A DNA stretch of 64,000 nucleotides, from the NCBI GenBank assembly GCA_036937835.1, contig CM072879.1, forward strand, positions 4,750,001 through 4,814,000, read 5' to 3'. Positions 20,336 to 31,459 of the stretch are shown here, piece after piece. Each line of letters opens with the position of its first letter. The stretch's first letter is position 1. Below the pieces are notes generated by a model. The model was not told the DNA's origin. It did no database searches and worked only from the letters and a program-made list of their open reading frames with translations. Position numbers and translations under genes: made by a program. Source of the stretch: Pampus argenteus (taxonomy: Eukaryota; Chordata; Actinopteri; Scombriformes; Stromateidae).

Positions 20336-20375
20336 CTGCTAGTTCCTGTGAAAGAAAGTTTGGTTGATTGAGCAA

Positions 20376-20535
20376 ATGGCTTCAAGTGCGACACGGCGAA
20401 GGGCGATGTTTTGGAGTTCAATGAAGACGTTTTGGAGTTACAGGAAGACGAAAGAATGTCGAAATGGAGCATTTATTATTTGGAAAGGAGAGAGGCTGGG
20501 CCACAGGACGGGACAGGATTGAAATTCTGCTAAGG
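20376..20535 (+). other. Possible first exon or small ORF downstream of the CCAAT array
   Basis: An ATG at 20376 opens a 48-codon frame (MASSATRRRAMFWSSMK at its start) ending at TGA 20520-20522. A second frame stays open over the same stretch, reading VLEFNEDVLELQEDERM, then SKWSIYYLERREAG. A donor-like gtgagt lies at 20536. Sequence just after it repeats gctagcgttagcg. No family recognised. It could be a 5' exon of an unknown transcript, part of an old repeat, or chance. Confidence 0.2.
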
Positions 20536-21012
20536 GTGAGTCCACATTAAACTAGCGCTAGCGTTAGCGTTAGCTTAATTAGTGCTTGTGTGACTGTAAG
20601 CTGTTAGCATAAGGCAACAGGTGATACATGTGTAACGTTATTACCAAAAAGTTTCCTGTTTGACTAAAGCAATGCCGGGTGAGTTAGTGTGTTGGCATTG
20701 GTGCCTCGTCCTAGCATGACTGTTGATAGCGTGTCTTTTTAAAACGGCGGTTGCTAACCAATAGCTAAATGAGACTACAGAGGTTGTCGAGGACATTAAA
20801 CGTCTCAGAATCTAAACGGAAAATACTTATCAGTCAGCCTTTCCAACCTCTAGTTGTGTTTATAACTGCACTGTTACAAACTGTTGTAACTCAGACTTTC
20901 TGACTTGTAGTTATATCAGTTCATAGTAGCTTCTTCAAGTTGTAGTGATGGTGACGTAGAAGTCATGTGACCGTGGTTTAGTTTCTATATAGCATAACAT
21001 TAGCTTTTTACT

Positions 21013-22540
21013 CATGAGACAGTTTAACTTTTACTGAGACAGTTTAACTACTATGAGACAGTTTAACTATTACTGAGACAGTTTAACTACTATGAGACAG
21101 TTTAACTATTACTGAGGCAGTTTAAATATTACTGAGACAGTTTAACTATTAATGAGACAGTTTAACTATTAATGAGACAGTTTAACTATTAATGAGGCAG
21201 TTTAACTACTATGAGACAGTTTAACTACTATGAGACAGTTTAACTACTATGAGACAGTTTAACTATTACTAAGACAGTTTAACTATTACTAAGACAGTTT
21301 AACTACTATGAGACAGTTTAACTACTATGAGACAGTTTAACTATTACTGAGGCAGTTTAACTATTACTGAGGTAGTTTAACTATTACTGAGACAGTTTAA
21401 CTATTACTGAGGCAGTTTACCTATTGAGACAGTTTAAATATTAATGAGGCAGTTTAACTACTATGAGACAGTTTAACTATTACTGAGACAGTTTAACTAT
21501 TACTGAGACAGTTTAACTATTACTGAGACAGTTTAACTATTACTGAGACAGTTTAACTATTACTGCGGCAGTTTAACTATTACTGCGGCAGTTTAACTAC
21601 TATGAGACAGTTTTAACTATTACTGAGACAGTTTAACTATTACTGAGGCAGTTTACCTATTGAGACAGTTTAAATATTACTGAGACAGTTTAACTACTAT
21701 GAGACAGTTTAACAATTACTGAGACAGTTTAACTATTACTGAGACAGTTTAACTATTACTGAGACAGTTAAAATATTACTGAGACAGTTAAAATATTACT
21801 GAGACAGTTAAAATATTACTGAGACAGTTTAAATATTACTGAGGCAGTTTAAATATTACTGAGGCAGTTTAAATATTACTGAGGCAGTTTAACTATTACT
21901 GAGGCAGTTTACCTATTGAGACAGTTTAACTATTACTGAGGCAGTTTAACTACTATGAGACAGTTTAACTATTAATGAGGCAGTTTACCTATTGAGACAG
22001 TTTAAATATTACTGAGACAGTTTAAATATTACTGAGACAGTTTAACTACTATGAGACAGTTTAACAATTACTGAGACAGTTTAACTATTACTGAGACAGT
22101 TAAAATATTACTGAGACAGTTTAACTATTACTGAGACAGTTTAACTATTACTGAGACAGTTTAACTATTACTGAGACAGTTTAACTATTACTGAGACAGT
22201 TTAACTATTACTGAGACAGTTAAAATATTACTGAGACAGTTTAAATATTACTGAGGCAGTTTACCTATTGAGACAGTTTAACTATTACTGAGGCAGTTTA
22301 ACTACTATGAGACAGTTTAACTACTATGAGACAGTTTAACTATTACTGAGACAGTTTAACTACTATGAGACAGTTTACCTACTATGAGACAGTTTGACTA
22401 TTAATGAGACAGTTTAACTATTACTGAGACAGTTTACCTACTATGAGGCAGATTAACTATTAATGAGGCAGTTTAACTATTACTGAGGCAGTTTAACTAC
22501 AATGAGGCAGTTTAACTACTACTGAGGCAGTTTAACTATG
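21013..22540 (+). repeat. 1.5 kb minisatellite, about 77 units of 17-20 bp
   Basis: Main unit tttaactattactgagacag (20 bp). Variants include a 19-bp form (tttaactactatgagacag), a 17-bp form (tttacctattgagacag), taaatatt forms, aatgag forms and ggcag forms. The 17-bp form occurs near 21417, 21650, 21909, 21985 and 22260, in partly shared local contexts, which shows higher-order duplication. Units degrade at both edges. Confidence 0.97.
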
Positions 22541-22544
22541 AATG

Positions 22545-23284
22545 TACCCAGCAACTAGTGTGTGAAATGTTTAGCTTGTATCTTTAGTGCTTTGGAGCAC
22601 TGTATCTTTACTGAACCACATCAGATTTTTCTATAAAAAATACTAAAATATGAAGTTGCTACCTTGAATCAAACTATGTTGGTATCAAACATGGTCGTAA
22701 TGGTTTTGCGTGTTCTGTTTACGTGTTTTATTAGCCTGATCATAGTTTGCTTTGTTTTCCCTTGTTCCATATTGTGTTTAACATCCTGTACCGAACAGTT
22801 GGGGACAAATAAACGGACTGTTCCACAACCTACTTGCAAACCTTAATTTTAAAAGTATTTAATTAGCAACTAGGGATGATTTTCGAATGTTTGAATAGTC
22901 ATTAAAGGAAGGAAGGAAGGTTGAAGGGGGGACGAGTGAGCTGTTTAAACAGGCTCCTATTTTCTGATGGTCACAGCTGATGGAATAAAGGATTTTTTTG
23001 TAATCGTTCTATATGGACTTTCAGTCTGCAGGCATGATGGCAGCAACTGAAATGCTGAGTGGAGAGGATGGGTGGGGTCATTATAGATGTGGATTGCTTT
23101 TTTATTTTTTTATTTTTTATTGTTTGTCTCTACTGATCTTGCCGGCCTGATTGACAGCCTTTTATTTTACTTAGTGATACTATGAGATGATGTCTAATGT
23201 GAAATCACTCTGTTGGTTAATTTACACATTATATTGAATCCCTCTATTAGTAATTTAAGGTGATATACAAGGATTATTAGTTAC
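22545..23284. other. Non-coding AT-rich sequence
   Basis: Nothing coding that I recognise. A short ggaaggaagg run lies at 22910 and T-runs at 23098-23120. Confidence 0.6.
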
Positions 23285-23537
23285 CCCATTAAAAAATGTA
23301 CATGTACATGTGACATCATTGCACGTCTGTCCGTCCTGGGAGAGGGATCCCTCCTCTGTGGCTCTTCCTGAGGTTTCTTCTTCCTGTTAAAAGGTTTTTT
23401 GGTGGGCAAGTTTTTCCTCACTCGAATCGAGGGTCTAAGGACAGAGGGTGTCACTCCCTGTACAGATTGTAAAGCCCTCTGAGACAAATGTATTTTGTAA
23501 TTTTGGGCTATATAAATAAAATTTGATTTGATTTGAA
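23285..23537 (+). mobile_element. 3' tail of a fish LINE (L2-like) or its SINE
   Basis: Recognisable landmarks in order are GGAGAGGGATCCCTCCTCTG, CTTCCTGAGGTTTCTTC, GAGGGTCTAAGGACAGAG, TGTAAAGCCCTCTGAGACAA and GGGCTATATAAATAAAATTT, closing in an ATTTG microsatellite. This tail is very common in teleosts. The 5' part is missing; no ORF remains. Confidence 0.75.
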
Positions 23538-23639
23538 AAAAACAAACAAGCAAACAACCATTTGATCAACAAAGAACTAATTTAACTGATTTTAAGGGGT
23601 ACATGAACTCCTATTGTTACTATGTTACTCAATTAAACG

Positions 23640-23942
23640 AGCAGGCGACCCTCAGATATTTTGATAACTGATTCATGTTGAGTCATTTTTAAAAAGGAAA
23701 TGCTAAAATTCTCTGGTTTCAGCTTCTTTAATGTGAGAATTAGCTGCTTTTATAAAATCCCTTTTATATAATTGTGGTCTGATTATGTTTTGGTTTCCGA
23801 CCATTAGTCAGGTAGGAAAACAAGACTGAAATGTCACCTTGGACTCTGGCAAACTGGGATAGACATATTTTCATTTTTTCCCAACATTTTTATAAATTAA
23901 GCAATTAATCAATTAAATGAGAAAATAATTGATAACATTTTT
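23640..23942 (+). repeat. Dispersed teleost repeat (TTCTCTGGTTTCAGCTTCTT...)
   Basis: The run of attttgataactgattcat, gagtcatttttaaaaaggaa, ATTCTCTGGTTTCAGCTTCT and ATGTGAGAATTAGCTGCTTT, with a close of AATTAATCAATTAAATGAG, matches from memory a widespread fish repeat. A second, more diverged relative lies at 31921-32100. Confidence 0.55.
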
Positions 23943-26900
23943 TTTAATTTACACCCTCAGTTCCCAGTAATTGTGAAAAACATATGGCTAATATGCAAGC
24001 GTAAACAATACATCTGAATGAATTTGTCCATCTAGTGTTCGTGGCCACAGCAGGGAAAACAAACCAGGAGTCAGAGAGGATTTGTGGATGGCACTCAGAG
24101 CAAAAAGAGCTAATCTTTTTCTTCCTCTCTAACTCTCTGCCCTGTGCTTTCACTTACTTCTGCTTCGTGGCAGATGAAAGGCCTCCGTGCCTCTCTGGCG
24201 CTCTTTTGATTTCTCTGTCATTCAAATGGAAAGGAAAGAGAGTCTGCAAAGAAGCAAGTTTCTCTGCTCACAGTGAATACTAATATCACGATTCATTAAA
24301 CATACTGGACTCTGTACTGGATACTGTACACGTCTTACCTTGCTTTAGTAGGCTTGGTGTTATTGAATAGCATAGGTAGGGGCATACGGTGGAGGCAGTG
24401 TCGGTGTAAGTACAGCACTATATTATTACTGGGTAGTACTGGAGAGGGCTTCCAGTCAATACCTTTGCATTAATGTGCTACATAACATTACACCTCTGAA
24501 CTGATTAATAACCTGGATCCCTCTCATGGACTTTACACAATGAAGCAGTGTCATGTTTGAACATGAGTCAATCCATGACATTGATGAAGCACTGAAGTTC
24601 CTCAGCACTAATGGCCCTGGAAATGAAACGGTAAAGGACCATAGTTCTTTCCTCTGTCTCTGTTGGGCAAAAGCCACTGACCAATCTACCACACAGATGG
24701 AAAATCAATAGCCAATCACCTCGCAAAGACACGTATCGGTGTACTGACGTAGTTAACCCCCAGGACAAGTGTTTCCATTCAGATTAAAATACCATTTTAT
24801 ACCAGACATTTAGTGGAGAGATGTTATTGTTATCTACATAAAGAGTGTTATCTGTGTGTGTGTGCGGCTATGTGTATGTGTGTGTTGTCATGCACAATTT
24901 CAAAGAAATTGCAATGCCCATAAGATAGACCTGAGGGAACGGCAGTGAATAATAGCCAGAGCTTTGTGAACACGCAGGAGTGTGATCAATGGTTTCTTTT
25001 ACTTTTATGGCAGCTGTATGAAAGCACACAGTCGTTACTGCTGTTGGCCTCACTTTGAAACTGTGGACTTGGGTTAGCATTGGAGATAAAAGGAGGATAG
25101 AAAAGCCAAGCCTGGCTCTACAGGAACTATTGTTAGACACTACGCCAGTTCTCGTCTGTCAAGTGGAGCAGCGTCATTTAACCTGGAATTATAATTATTT
25201 TTCTGTTGTTTCACTTAGAAAGAGAAACAAAAAAGTTCCATATCCTGTTAGCTGACCAGATGAAATATTGATGCTAGTGAAGTTGTGTTCAGACAGCAAA
25301 TTTTCACCTTGCTTCATTCAAATGCATTTGACTGCTAACAGCCAATGTAGCACAGATGGTAGGTGTACGGGCGGTAGCAGAGGACACAGCGAGTATGTGC
25401 AAGTGTGTGTTTGAGTTCAGCTCACCTTCTGACTGAACTCTATTAAATTCCATTAAAATACTAAAACCAAAAATTCGCTTATTCTTCTAACATCCGTGTT
25501 GCTAAAGGCTGTCGGTACTGTTTGCCTGTTTACTGTGTCACGTTATCTTTCAAAAAAGTGTCATAACAGTGAACATGGACAGTCTTGATGAAATGAAATT
25601 CAACTCGGGCTTTTATCAGCGTCTCATGGTCGGTTGTGATGCAAATGGTCCAGAGTCCTTGTCGTTTCATGACATCTCCACGACAGCTGAGCAGATTCAA
25701 TCTAGCCAAGGAGATGTGGCTGAAAGCTTCAGAAGAAATCAAATAAGAAGACCTTGACTTAAGGTTTTCTTCCTTTTTTTTTATTTTTTATTTTTATTTT
25801 TTTTATCAAAAATACTATTTCCAAGTTCAAGAATTGGCTTTCAAGCTCAACGGCAGTTGTTCTATGTGATAGCTTTAATATGTCCTCTCAGTGCTCCTTG
25901 TTTTTACAGCTTTAGCGGCCCACCCAATCTGACCCCCTCTCTTTTTGACAGTACATAAACAAAATAAAACGTGTCTGTGCAAACAGTCGTCTTGACGAGG
26001 AGGTGATGAACTACGCCATCCAAAGATTAAAAATGCAGCCGCTGCTGTTAGTTTATGAAGTTGTTGCTTGAAAACCACACAAGCATATTCTGATAGTAGT
26101 AGTGAGAAGTAATGTCACGTCACTTCCACTTTCTAACAGTCATAATATTTCATACAGCCACTAGACAGTACTGTGAGGTAAACATGCCTTGTTTTTTAGC
26201 TTTTAAAGACCAATGCTGTCGTTTTTGTAGAGAGGACAGTTTTGTATAAAATCACAATGGCCATTTTCATATGTATTCATAACAATATATCTATGTATAA
26301 GGGTAAAACTACAAAGAAAATGATTTTTATAGTGGAATAAATTCTCTATTTCCTTGTGCCATCCTTTTTTCTTCAACAAAGCAACCTAGATTATCTGACG
26401 TGAGGAGCTCAGAGCTTTTCTCTTCCCTGCAGATACATTGAAAAGACAGAGAAGAGGAGAGAAATGATTGAGAGGTTTTCTCATCAGGGGGCATGTGAAT
26501 CTTCACCGTAAAACCTGGGATGCCATTTGCAATCTAGTTTCGCCAGTGTTCCCAGCAAATGTCTCCAGAGCAGCACGTTCGAAAACTTTAATTTGCGCGG
26601 CTGAAGTTTTGGTGCGGAACCGCTAATGAAAGTGGCCTCGTGATACACTGAGGGAGCTCTGGGAGATCAGTCCTGGAATATCTTTTTAAGGAATCTGTAA
26701 GGTTAACATTGCATTCTGTAATTAAAGTAGATTTAGGAGGAAAATCGATATCTAACGTTCATTTCAAACTAATTGCCAGACAAACTTAGCTTTCGTATCG
26801 AGATCAAAGGAACGTCTAGCAACCAGCAAGTAAAATGTTGATGTGCACAAGTGAGCTGAGTGAAACCATCCATGTCTGTCAGTCTAATGATAGCAGGGCA

Positions 26901-27589
26901 CACGGCACATAAACCAGAACAGCGTGATAAAAGATAGCCGTTACAGCTGCAGCATATTGCTTGAATAATAATGCTCCAGTATTTCTATGTTTTTCCGTGT
27001 GTGTCTGTGTGTGTGTGTGCGCGTGCCTTTTATAATTTTCATCATTATTTGGTTACCCTCAGCTGTTGATGCATTTAAAGTGGAGTGGGCTTTTGAGTCT
27101 GATGCCATCACCGTAACCTGAAGTGAAAGTTCCCGTCTCTCTCTTCCTCACCTTGAAAGATTCAATACTGATTCTCCCTAAATAAATGTGCAGCATCAGA
27201 AAGCACTTACCAAGTCTCCCGACTCTCCAGGACCCAACTTGTCAGACTATAAAGCACACTAATGTGCAGGGGCATAGGGTCTTTGTCCTGCATTCCTAAT
27301 CATGCACTACACTCGTTCATTAAAACCAAACTTAATGAGTCATACACTACAGACTTGCCCTCAGCAACACCAATTATTTTCTGTTTTGGCTAGTTACAGT
27401 GTTGTTGAAGGGCCCGAGGCTTTAGCACAGATCTGAGGTTTAGTCACACAATAGAACACAGTGTATATGTGGGTATTTACTCAGACTGTCTTGAGCGCAG
27501 TTTAGATGCACATAGAAAACACACATGGGACAAACAAGCCATCAAGACATTTCTGTCTTTCCATGATATAAAGTAATCTATGTCTTCAT
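23943..27589. other. Non-coding sequence
   Basis: No gene recognised. Short GT-rich stretches occur at about 24855-24890 and 27000-27022, and T-runs at 25775-25805. Open frames of 60-90 codons on both strands lack family features and splice context. Confidence 0.6.
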
Positions 27590-27885
27590 TACATCACTTC
27601 TGGACTATAGCAGTTCCCTATATTTATTTAGGCCTAACCCAGTTTTCATCAACTCACCTACAAGATGGATCAAGACACAGCTGGAATGATGCTGACAGGT
27701 ACTAGAAAGTGCAAACGCATCACCCCAGCCCTGACCTCTTCTCATTGGCTGCCCGTTCATTTTAGAATTCAATTTAAGACCTTTCAAGCTACCAAGACTG
27801 TAAATGATCAGGCTCAAACTGATCATATATCACAGACAAATCTCTCCTATATGTCCCACAATCATGACTAAAACTAAAAGGTGAT
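27590..27885 (+). mobile_element. Degenerate LINE ORF2 C-terminal fragment (L2/CR1-like)
   Basis: A plus-strand frame reads TRKCKRITPALTSSHWLPV, then HFRIQFKTF. This matches the region after the reverse transcriptase core in L2/CR1-type LINEs, where HWLPV-x-x-RI-x-FK is typical. The rest of ORF2 is absent and the frame breaks on both sides. Confidence 0.7.
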
Positions 27886-27906
27886 AGAGCCCTTGCAGTT
27901 GCTGTT

Positions 27907-27914
27907 TGTTGTTG

Positions 27915-27960
<46 letters not shown>
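27907..27960. repeat. (TTA/TTG)n microsatellite
   Basis: About 14 TTA units after a few TTG units, just downstream of the LINE fragment; it may descend from the LINE tail. Confidence 0.93.
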
Positions 27961-29370
27961 GGTATTAAATTAAAGACATTTGTATTCACGGGCCTTCTTG
28001 GCCCACTAATTCTTTATCATTATTATCATGTATTTAATTTTGTATTTGTACATTGTTGTTCACTGTTGTCGTTGGTCATTTTAAGGTTATTTCACATAAT
28101 TGTGAATAATTATCTTTTTGTGTTTGGCTCTTCTCACTGGTTTTGAAGTGGGTGGGGCTTTGTCAGTAAAACATGACGCCACTTCTTTGCATCAATCTGC
28201 ATTTTGTACCATTGGAATCAAGATGTGGTGACAGTTGTGTGGTAGTTCGCTTCTGCTTTCAGGCCAAAGTCAGTCACATCTGATGAAAGCTCAGCCACAC
28301 TGCCCACTGTTGAAGCACCAGTTTGCTCCAATCAACCAATAATCAATAGTAAACAATTGTGCTTTCTTCTGTTATCCCTTCATGTAACATCTTGCTTCCT
28401 GGTGCAGTTCATCCAATCAAATACACCCAAAGCTTCCACTCTCTCTCATTGACTAACATAAGATCAAATCATTAATCACTTTATTATTCTTTATTAGTTG
28501 AGTGAAGTGCACCTGTAGCGCACATCTTTTGACTCTTGATGCTAAGGCCAACATCCAGTCACCACCTTTTCTTTTTGCAAACATAGACTAAAATGTTTGT
28601 CTCTTCAGGTGAACTTTCAGAAAACTCCACAGAAGTTCTAAAGTAATTAATCTGAAATTACTGAATGGTAAACTCATTGTGCCAGACGTACAAAAAGTAA
28701 CCAAATATACTAAATCATCATGGCACAGTTGGAGGCACTCAGCGAGGGTTTTCCTCTTCAGACCTATTACAAAGCTTCTGAAAGCAACTTTTACTAAAGA
28801 GCTGAGCCAAGAGGAGGGGCGCAGATGATCCTGTTGCTATGGCAACGGCATGACATCATGCTTACTTACAACTTACTACTGTCTACAGTAATTGCTTGAC
28901 AGGTACCTTGTGTGTGTCAGTGAATGATAGATACATACATTTCATTTTAGACATTTTATAAGGTGTGTAATAGTTAAACTTAAGGTTAATTTTAGTCCAT
29001 CAATTTTCATGAAATCAGCTACTTTAATTTATCTATTTCCTGCAGGTGGTAACAATTTAATGTACGTTTAATGAACTGTCAAACTAATTGGTTTCTGAAG
29101 GGCACATTTTTTGGTTTGATGAATAATTCCAACAGCTGGCTGAAACGTTCAAGTCCATTTGCGCTGTGAGCTGTAATTTTAGCGTATTTGTGGGAGCTAA
29201 CGTTAATGGGTCAGTGACAAATAAGAGTTTGCATTATGAGAAATTAAAAAATGTTTTAATAAATAGTTTTAAAAGCTTCCATCAGGTTTGCAAAAATGTA
29301 TATTTTGTATTTCTGTTGGTTTCATGTAATTTCAAATAGCTTTTGAACTATTTTTTACAAAACAAAAGAC
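27961..29370. other. Non-coding sequence with an X-box-like site
   Basis: No coding sequence recognised. It contains an RFX-type motif at 28833-28846 with a CRE-like site next to it. AT content rises after 28900. Confidence 0.55.
28833..28858 (+). promoter_or_regulatory. RFX X-box-like palindrome plus CRE-like TGACATCA
   Basis: GTTGCTATGGCAAC at 28833-28846 is one base from the perfect RFX palindrome GTTGCCATGGCAAC. TGACATCA follows at 28851-28858, one base from a CRE. No gene start is seen next to it, so a role is only inferred. Confidence 0.35.
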
Positions 29371-29700
29371 TGTTTGGCCCTGAAAATGTCAAGTGGTGTA
29401 ACCACAATAAAAGGGGAAATATTACCTCTTTATTTCCACCTAGAGTGTATGCAAGTGTACCTATAAAAACAGTAACTTGATTTTAATATATCACTTGAAA
29501 ATAGATTTTATTAGGATTATTTTTCAATAAAATTGTATGCGTTTTTGCAATATAGAGCAGGACAAATTCTGAAAACCTCTGCCGTTTTCTAAATAACATG
29601 TGACAAATTATGTATAAACTGTTAAAAATATGTTAGCACATTGCAATAGAGGATTACATCTTATTCCCCATGAATCTTCCTGTAAATTATAACATTTTTA

Positions 29701-29764
29701 TGAAAAATACTGGTTACACCAATTGACACTGGTTTGTGTCAATTGGTGTAACCAGTATTTTTCA
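29701..29764. repeat. Perfect inverted repeat, 29-bp arms, 6-nt spacer
   Basis: The left arm 29701-29729 and right arm 29736-29764 are exact reverse complements, with tggttt between. Each arm carries one TGTCAATTGGTGTAACC motif. Confidence 0.97.
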
Positions 29765-30235
29765 TTTGAAAATCAAGCATGACAGTCAACAAGGTCCATT
29801 GAACTTGTTTTTTTTATTATTTTCAATGAAGAAAAAACATTAACAACAAGAATTGGGTGTTTTATATTAATTTAGGAATTAGTTTAGGAAACAAACATGG
29901 CAACAAAAATCATTTCAACTTCAGATTTTTATGAAATCTTAAAAAAAAATTAAAAAAATCCAAAAAGCATGTGAACTCATGTTCTTTTATAAATCCATTT
30001 AACATATAAAAAGCACGTCATATCTGTATCTGTTTTGTCTTTTGTTTTGCTGCCTGGAGTTCCCTTTTCAACTTCTCCTGCTTTGATTTGGATAGCTCAG
30101 CTACTGGGATGCTTTCAGTCTTTCCCTCTCTTTTTCTCTTTTGATAACTAAATGGTAAAATAGAAAAATAAAAGCAATTAGTCTAAATCACTACCCTGAC
30201 TTTAACCTGACATTCTTTAACAGTATTTTCGCTGG

Positions 30236-30239
<4 letters not shown>

Positions 30240-30312
<73 letters not shown>
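30240..30312. repeat. (TG)n microsatellite, about 36 units
   Basis: The longest dinucleotide array of the window, uninterrupted. HTHTHT open frames on the minus strand derive from it. Confidence 0.98.
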
Positions 30313-30315
<3 letters not shown>

Positions 30316-30867
30316 AAGGTAAATGGCCCTTGCTGCAGGATCTGAGTTGACGAGCCACTTTTTCTTTGCTTGATAATGGCATCTGTTGGGGGAGAAGAGG
30401 CTCTATTATACTGCAATAATTATGAAACAATAGAAAGTTAATAAATGTAATTTTACAGATCTTTGACTGACATATATGATATTGTTGGAGTTTCAAGTCT
30501 TTTTAAAGCTGCTGATCATTTTCAGCATTGTCACTGTTCACCCAGCTGCTACATTATGAAATTACATACATTATATTATATAAAGATTACAGTTGAAAGT
30601 GAATGGAATACAAATATGTGTTAATTATACATTTAATATATTAAAGCTAAACATTTCAAAAATATTTAAGCAAAATAATTATTTTATCTTAACATTGCAA
30701 AGCTTTGATAACTAAGTTGTGGATAAATTGCCATTTTTCTCGAAAAAATATAACACTAAACACTCAAATAGTTCCACATAGTAAGTTAGTTCACATTACA
30801 TCTTTAATCAGCATCAAAAACTTCTGATATTTGACAAAATCAGCCTCTAAACAAAAGGATTGTAATG

Positions 30868-30905
30868 AATGTCAAATGGTGTAACCGGTTACACCATTTG
30901 ACATT
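30868..30905. repeat. Perfect 38-bp palindrome without spacer
   Basis: 19-bp arms 30868-30886 and 30887-30905 are exact reverse complements meeting at AACC/GGTT. Each arm is one copy of the TGTCAAATGGTGTAACC motif. Confidence 0.97.
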
Positions 30906-31459
30906 TCAATTTAAATTCAAATTTAACAGGCATTATGATAGACACCTATGTAAGTATGTGGCCTTAATGTGAAGAGTTCAAACACATTTTTTAAAATAAA
31001 TACTTAGTTTTACAGTTATTGTAAATTATAAATAGTTTCCTGAGGTCATACCATTTGACATGTAACTAAGCACACCTGACCACACCCTAAATATGTCAAA
31101 TTATCAAGAATTTAAAGAAAGCTACAAACCATGGCAAGCTGCAGTTAGGGTGATCAGGGGTCCTTCTTTGTGATGTCATTTCCTGTAACATGATCTTCTT
31201 ACACAAATGAACAAAATAGCTCCTCAAATGTCGGTTACACCGCCTTGACAATTTAGTAAGTTGACTTAACAGACAAAATTCCCCAAGTTAGTTATAATAT
31301 TCAGAGCAATTGTGTTCCATTTATTTTATTCATTGTTAAACAACACAAATGTAGAATTATGCCAAACTAGTACATACTGTGTTTTGGGGGAATTTCACCT
31401 TTTTTGAGCATGTTAAAGTTTTTGGTACAAAGTTTTTATGGTTACACCACATTGACATT

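Larger units (their letters stand above)
29387..31457. repeat. Dispersed motif family TGTCAA-N-TGGTGTAACC in both orientations
   Basis: Near-identical 17-18 bp motifs occur at 29387-29403 (+), 29712-29728 (-), 29737-29753 (+), 30870-30886 (+), 30887-30903 (-), 31044-31060 (-, two mismatches), 31233-31250 (-) and 31440-31457 (-). The core GGTGTAACC / GGTTACACC is constant except in the 31044 copy. Flanks share pieces such as tgtaaattataa (29683, 31020) and tttttatg. Seen directly; function and origin unknown. Confidence 0.85.

Noticed and set aside
20139..20472. Two minus-strand frames with NQNTGST and QSKHGVN repeats
   Set aside because: The repeat comes from the 21-bp DNA array, which stays open because 21 is divisible by three.
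21013..22540. Minisatellite as a CRISPR-like array
   Set aside because: Units are contiguous and variable with no spacer sequence.
25569..25757. 62-codon plus-strand frame (MNMDSLDEMKF...)
   Set aside because: Short, unmatched and overlapped by an equally long minus-strand frame; chance is the simplest reading.
30183..30496. His-Thr repeat frames
   Set aside because: Translations of the long TG array.
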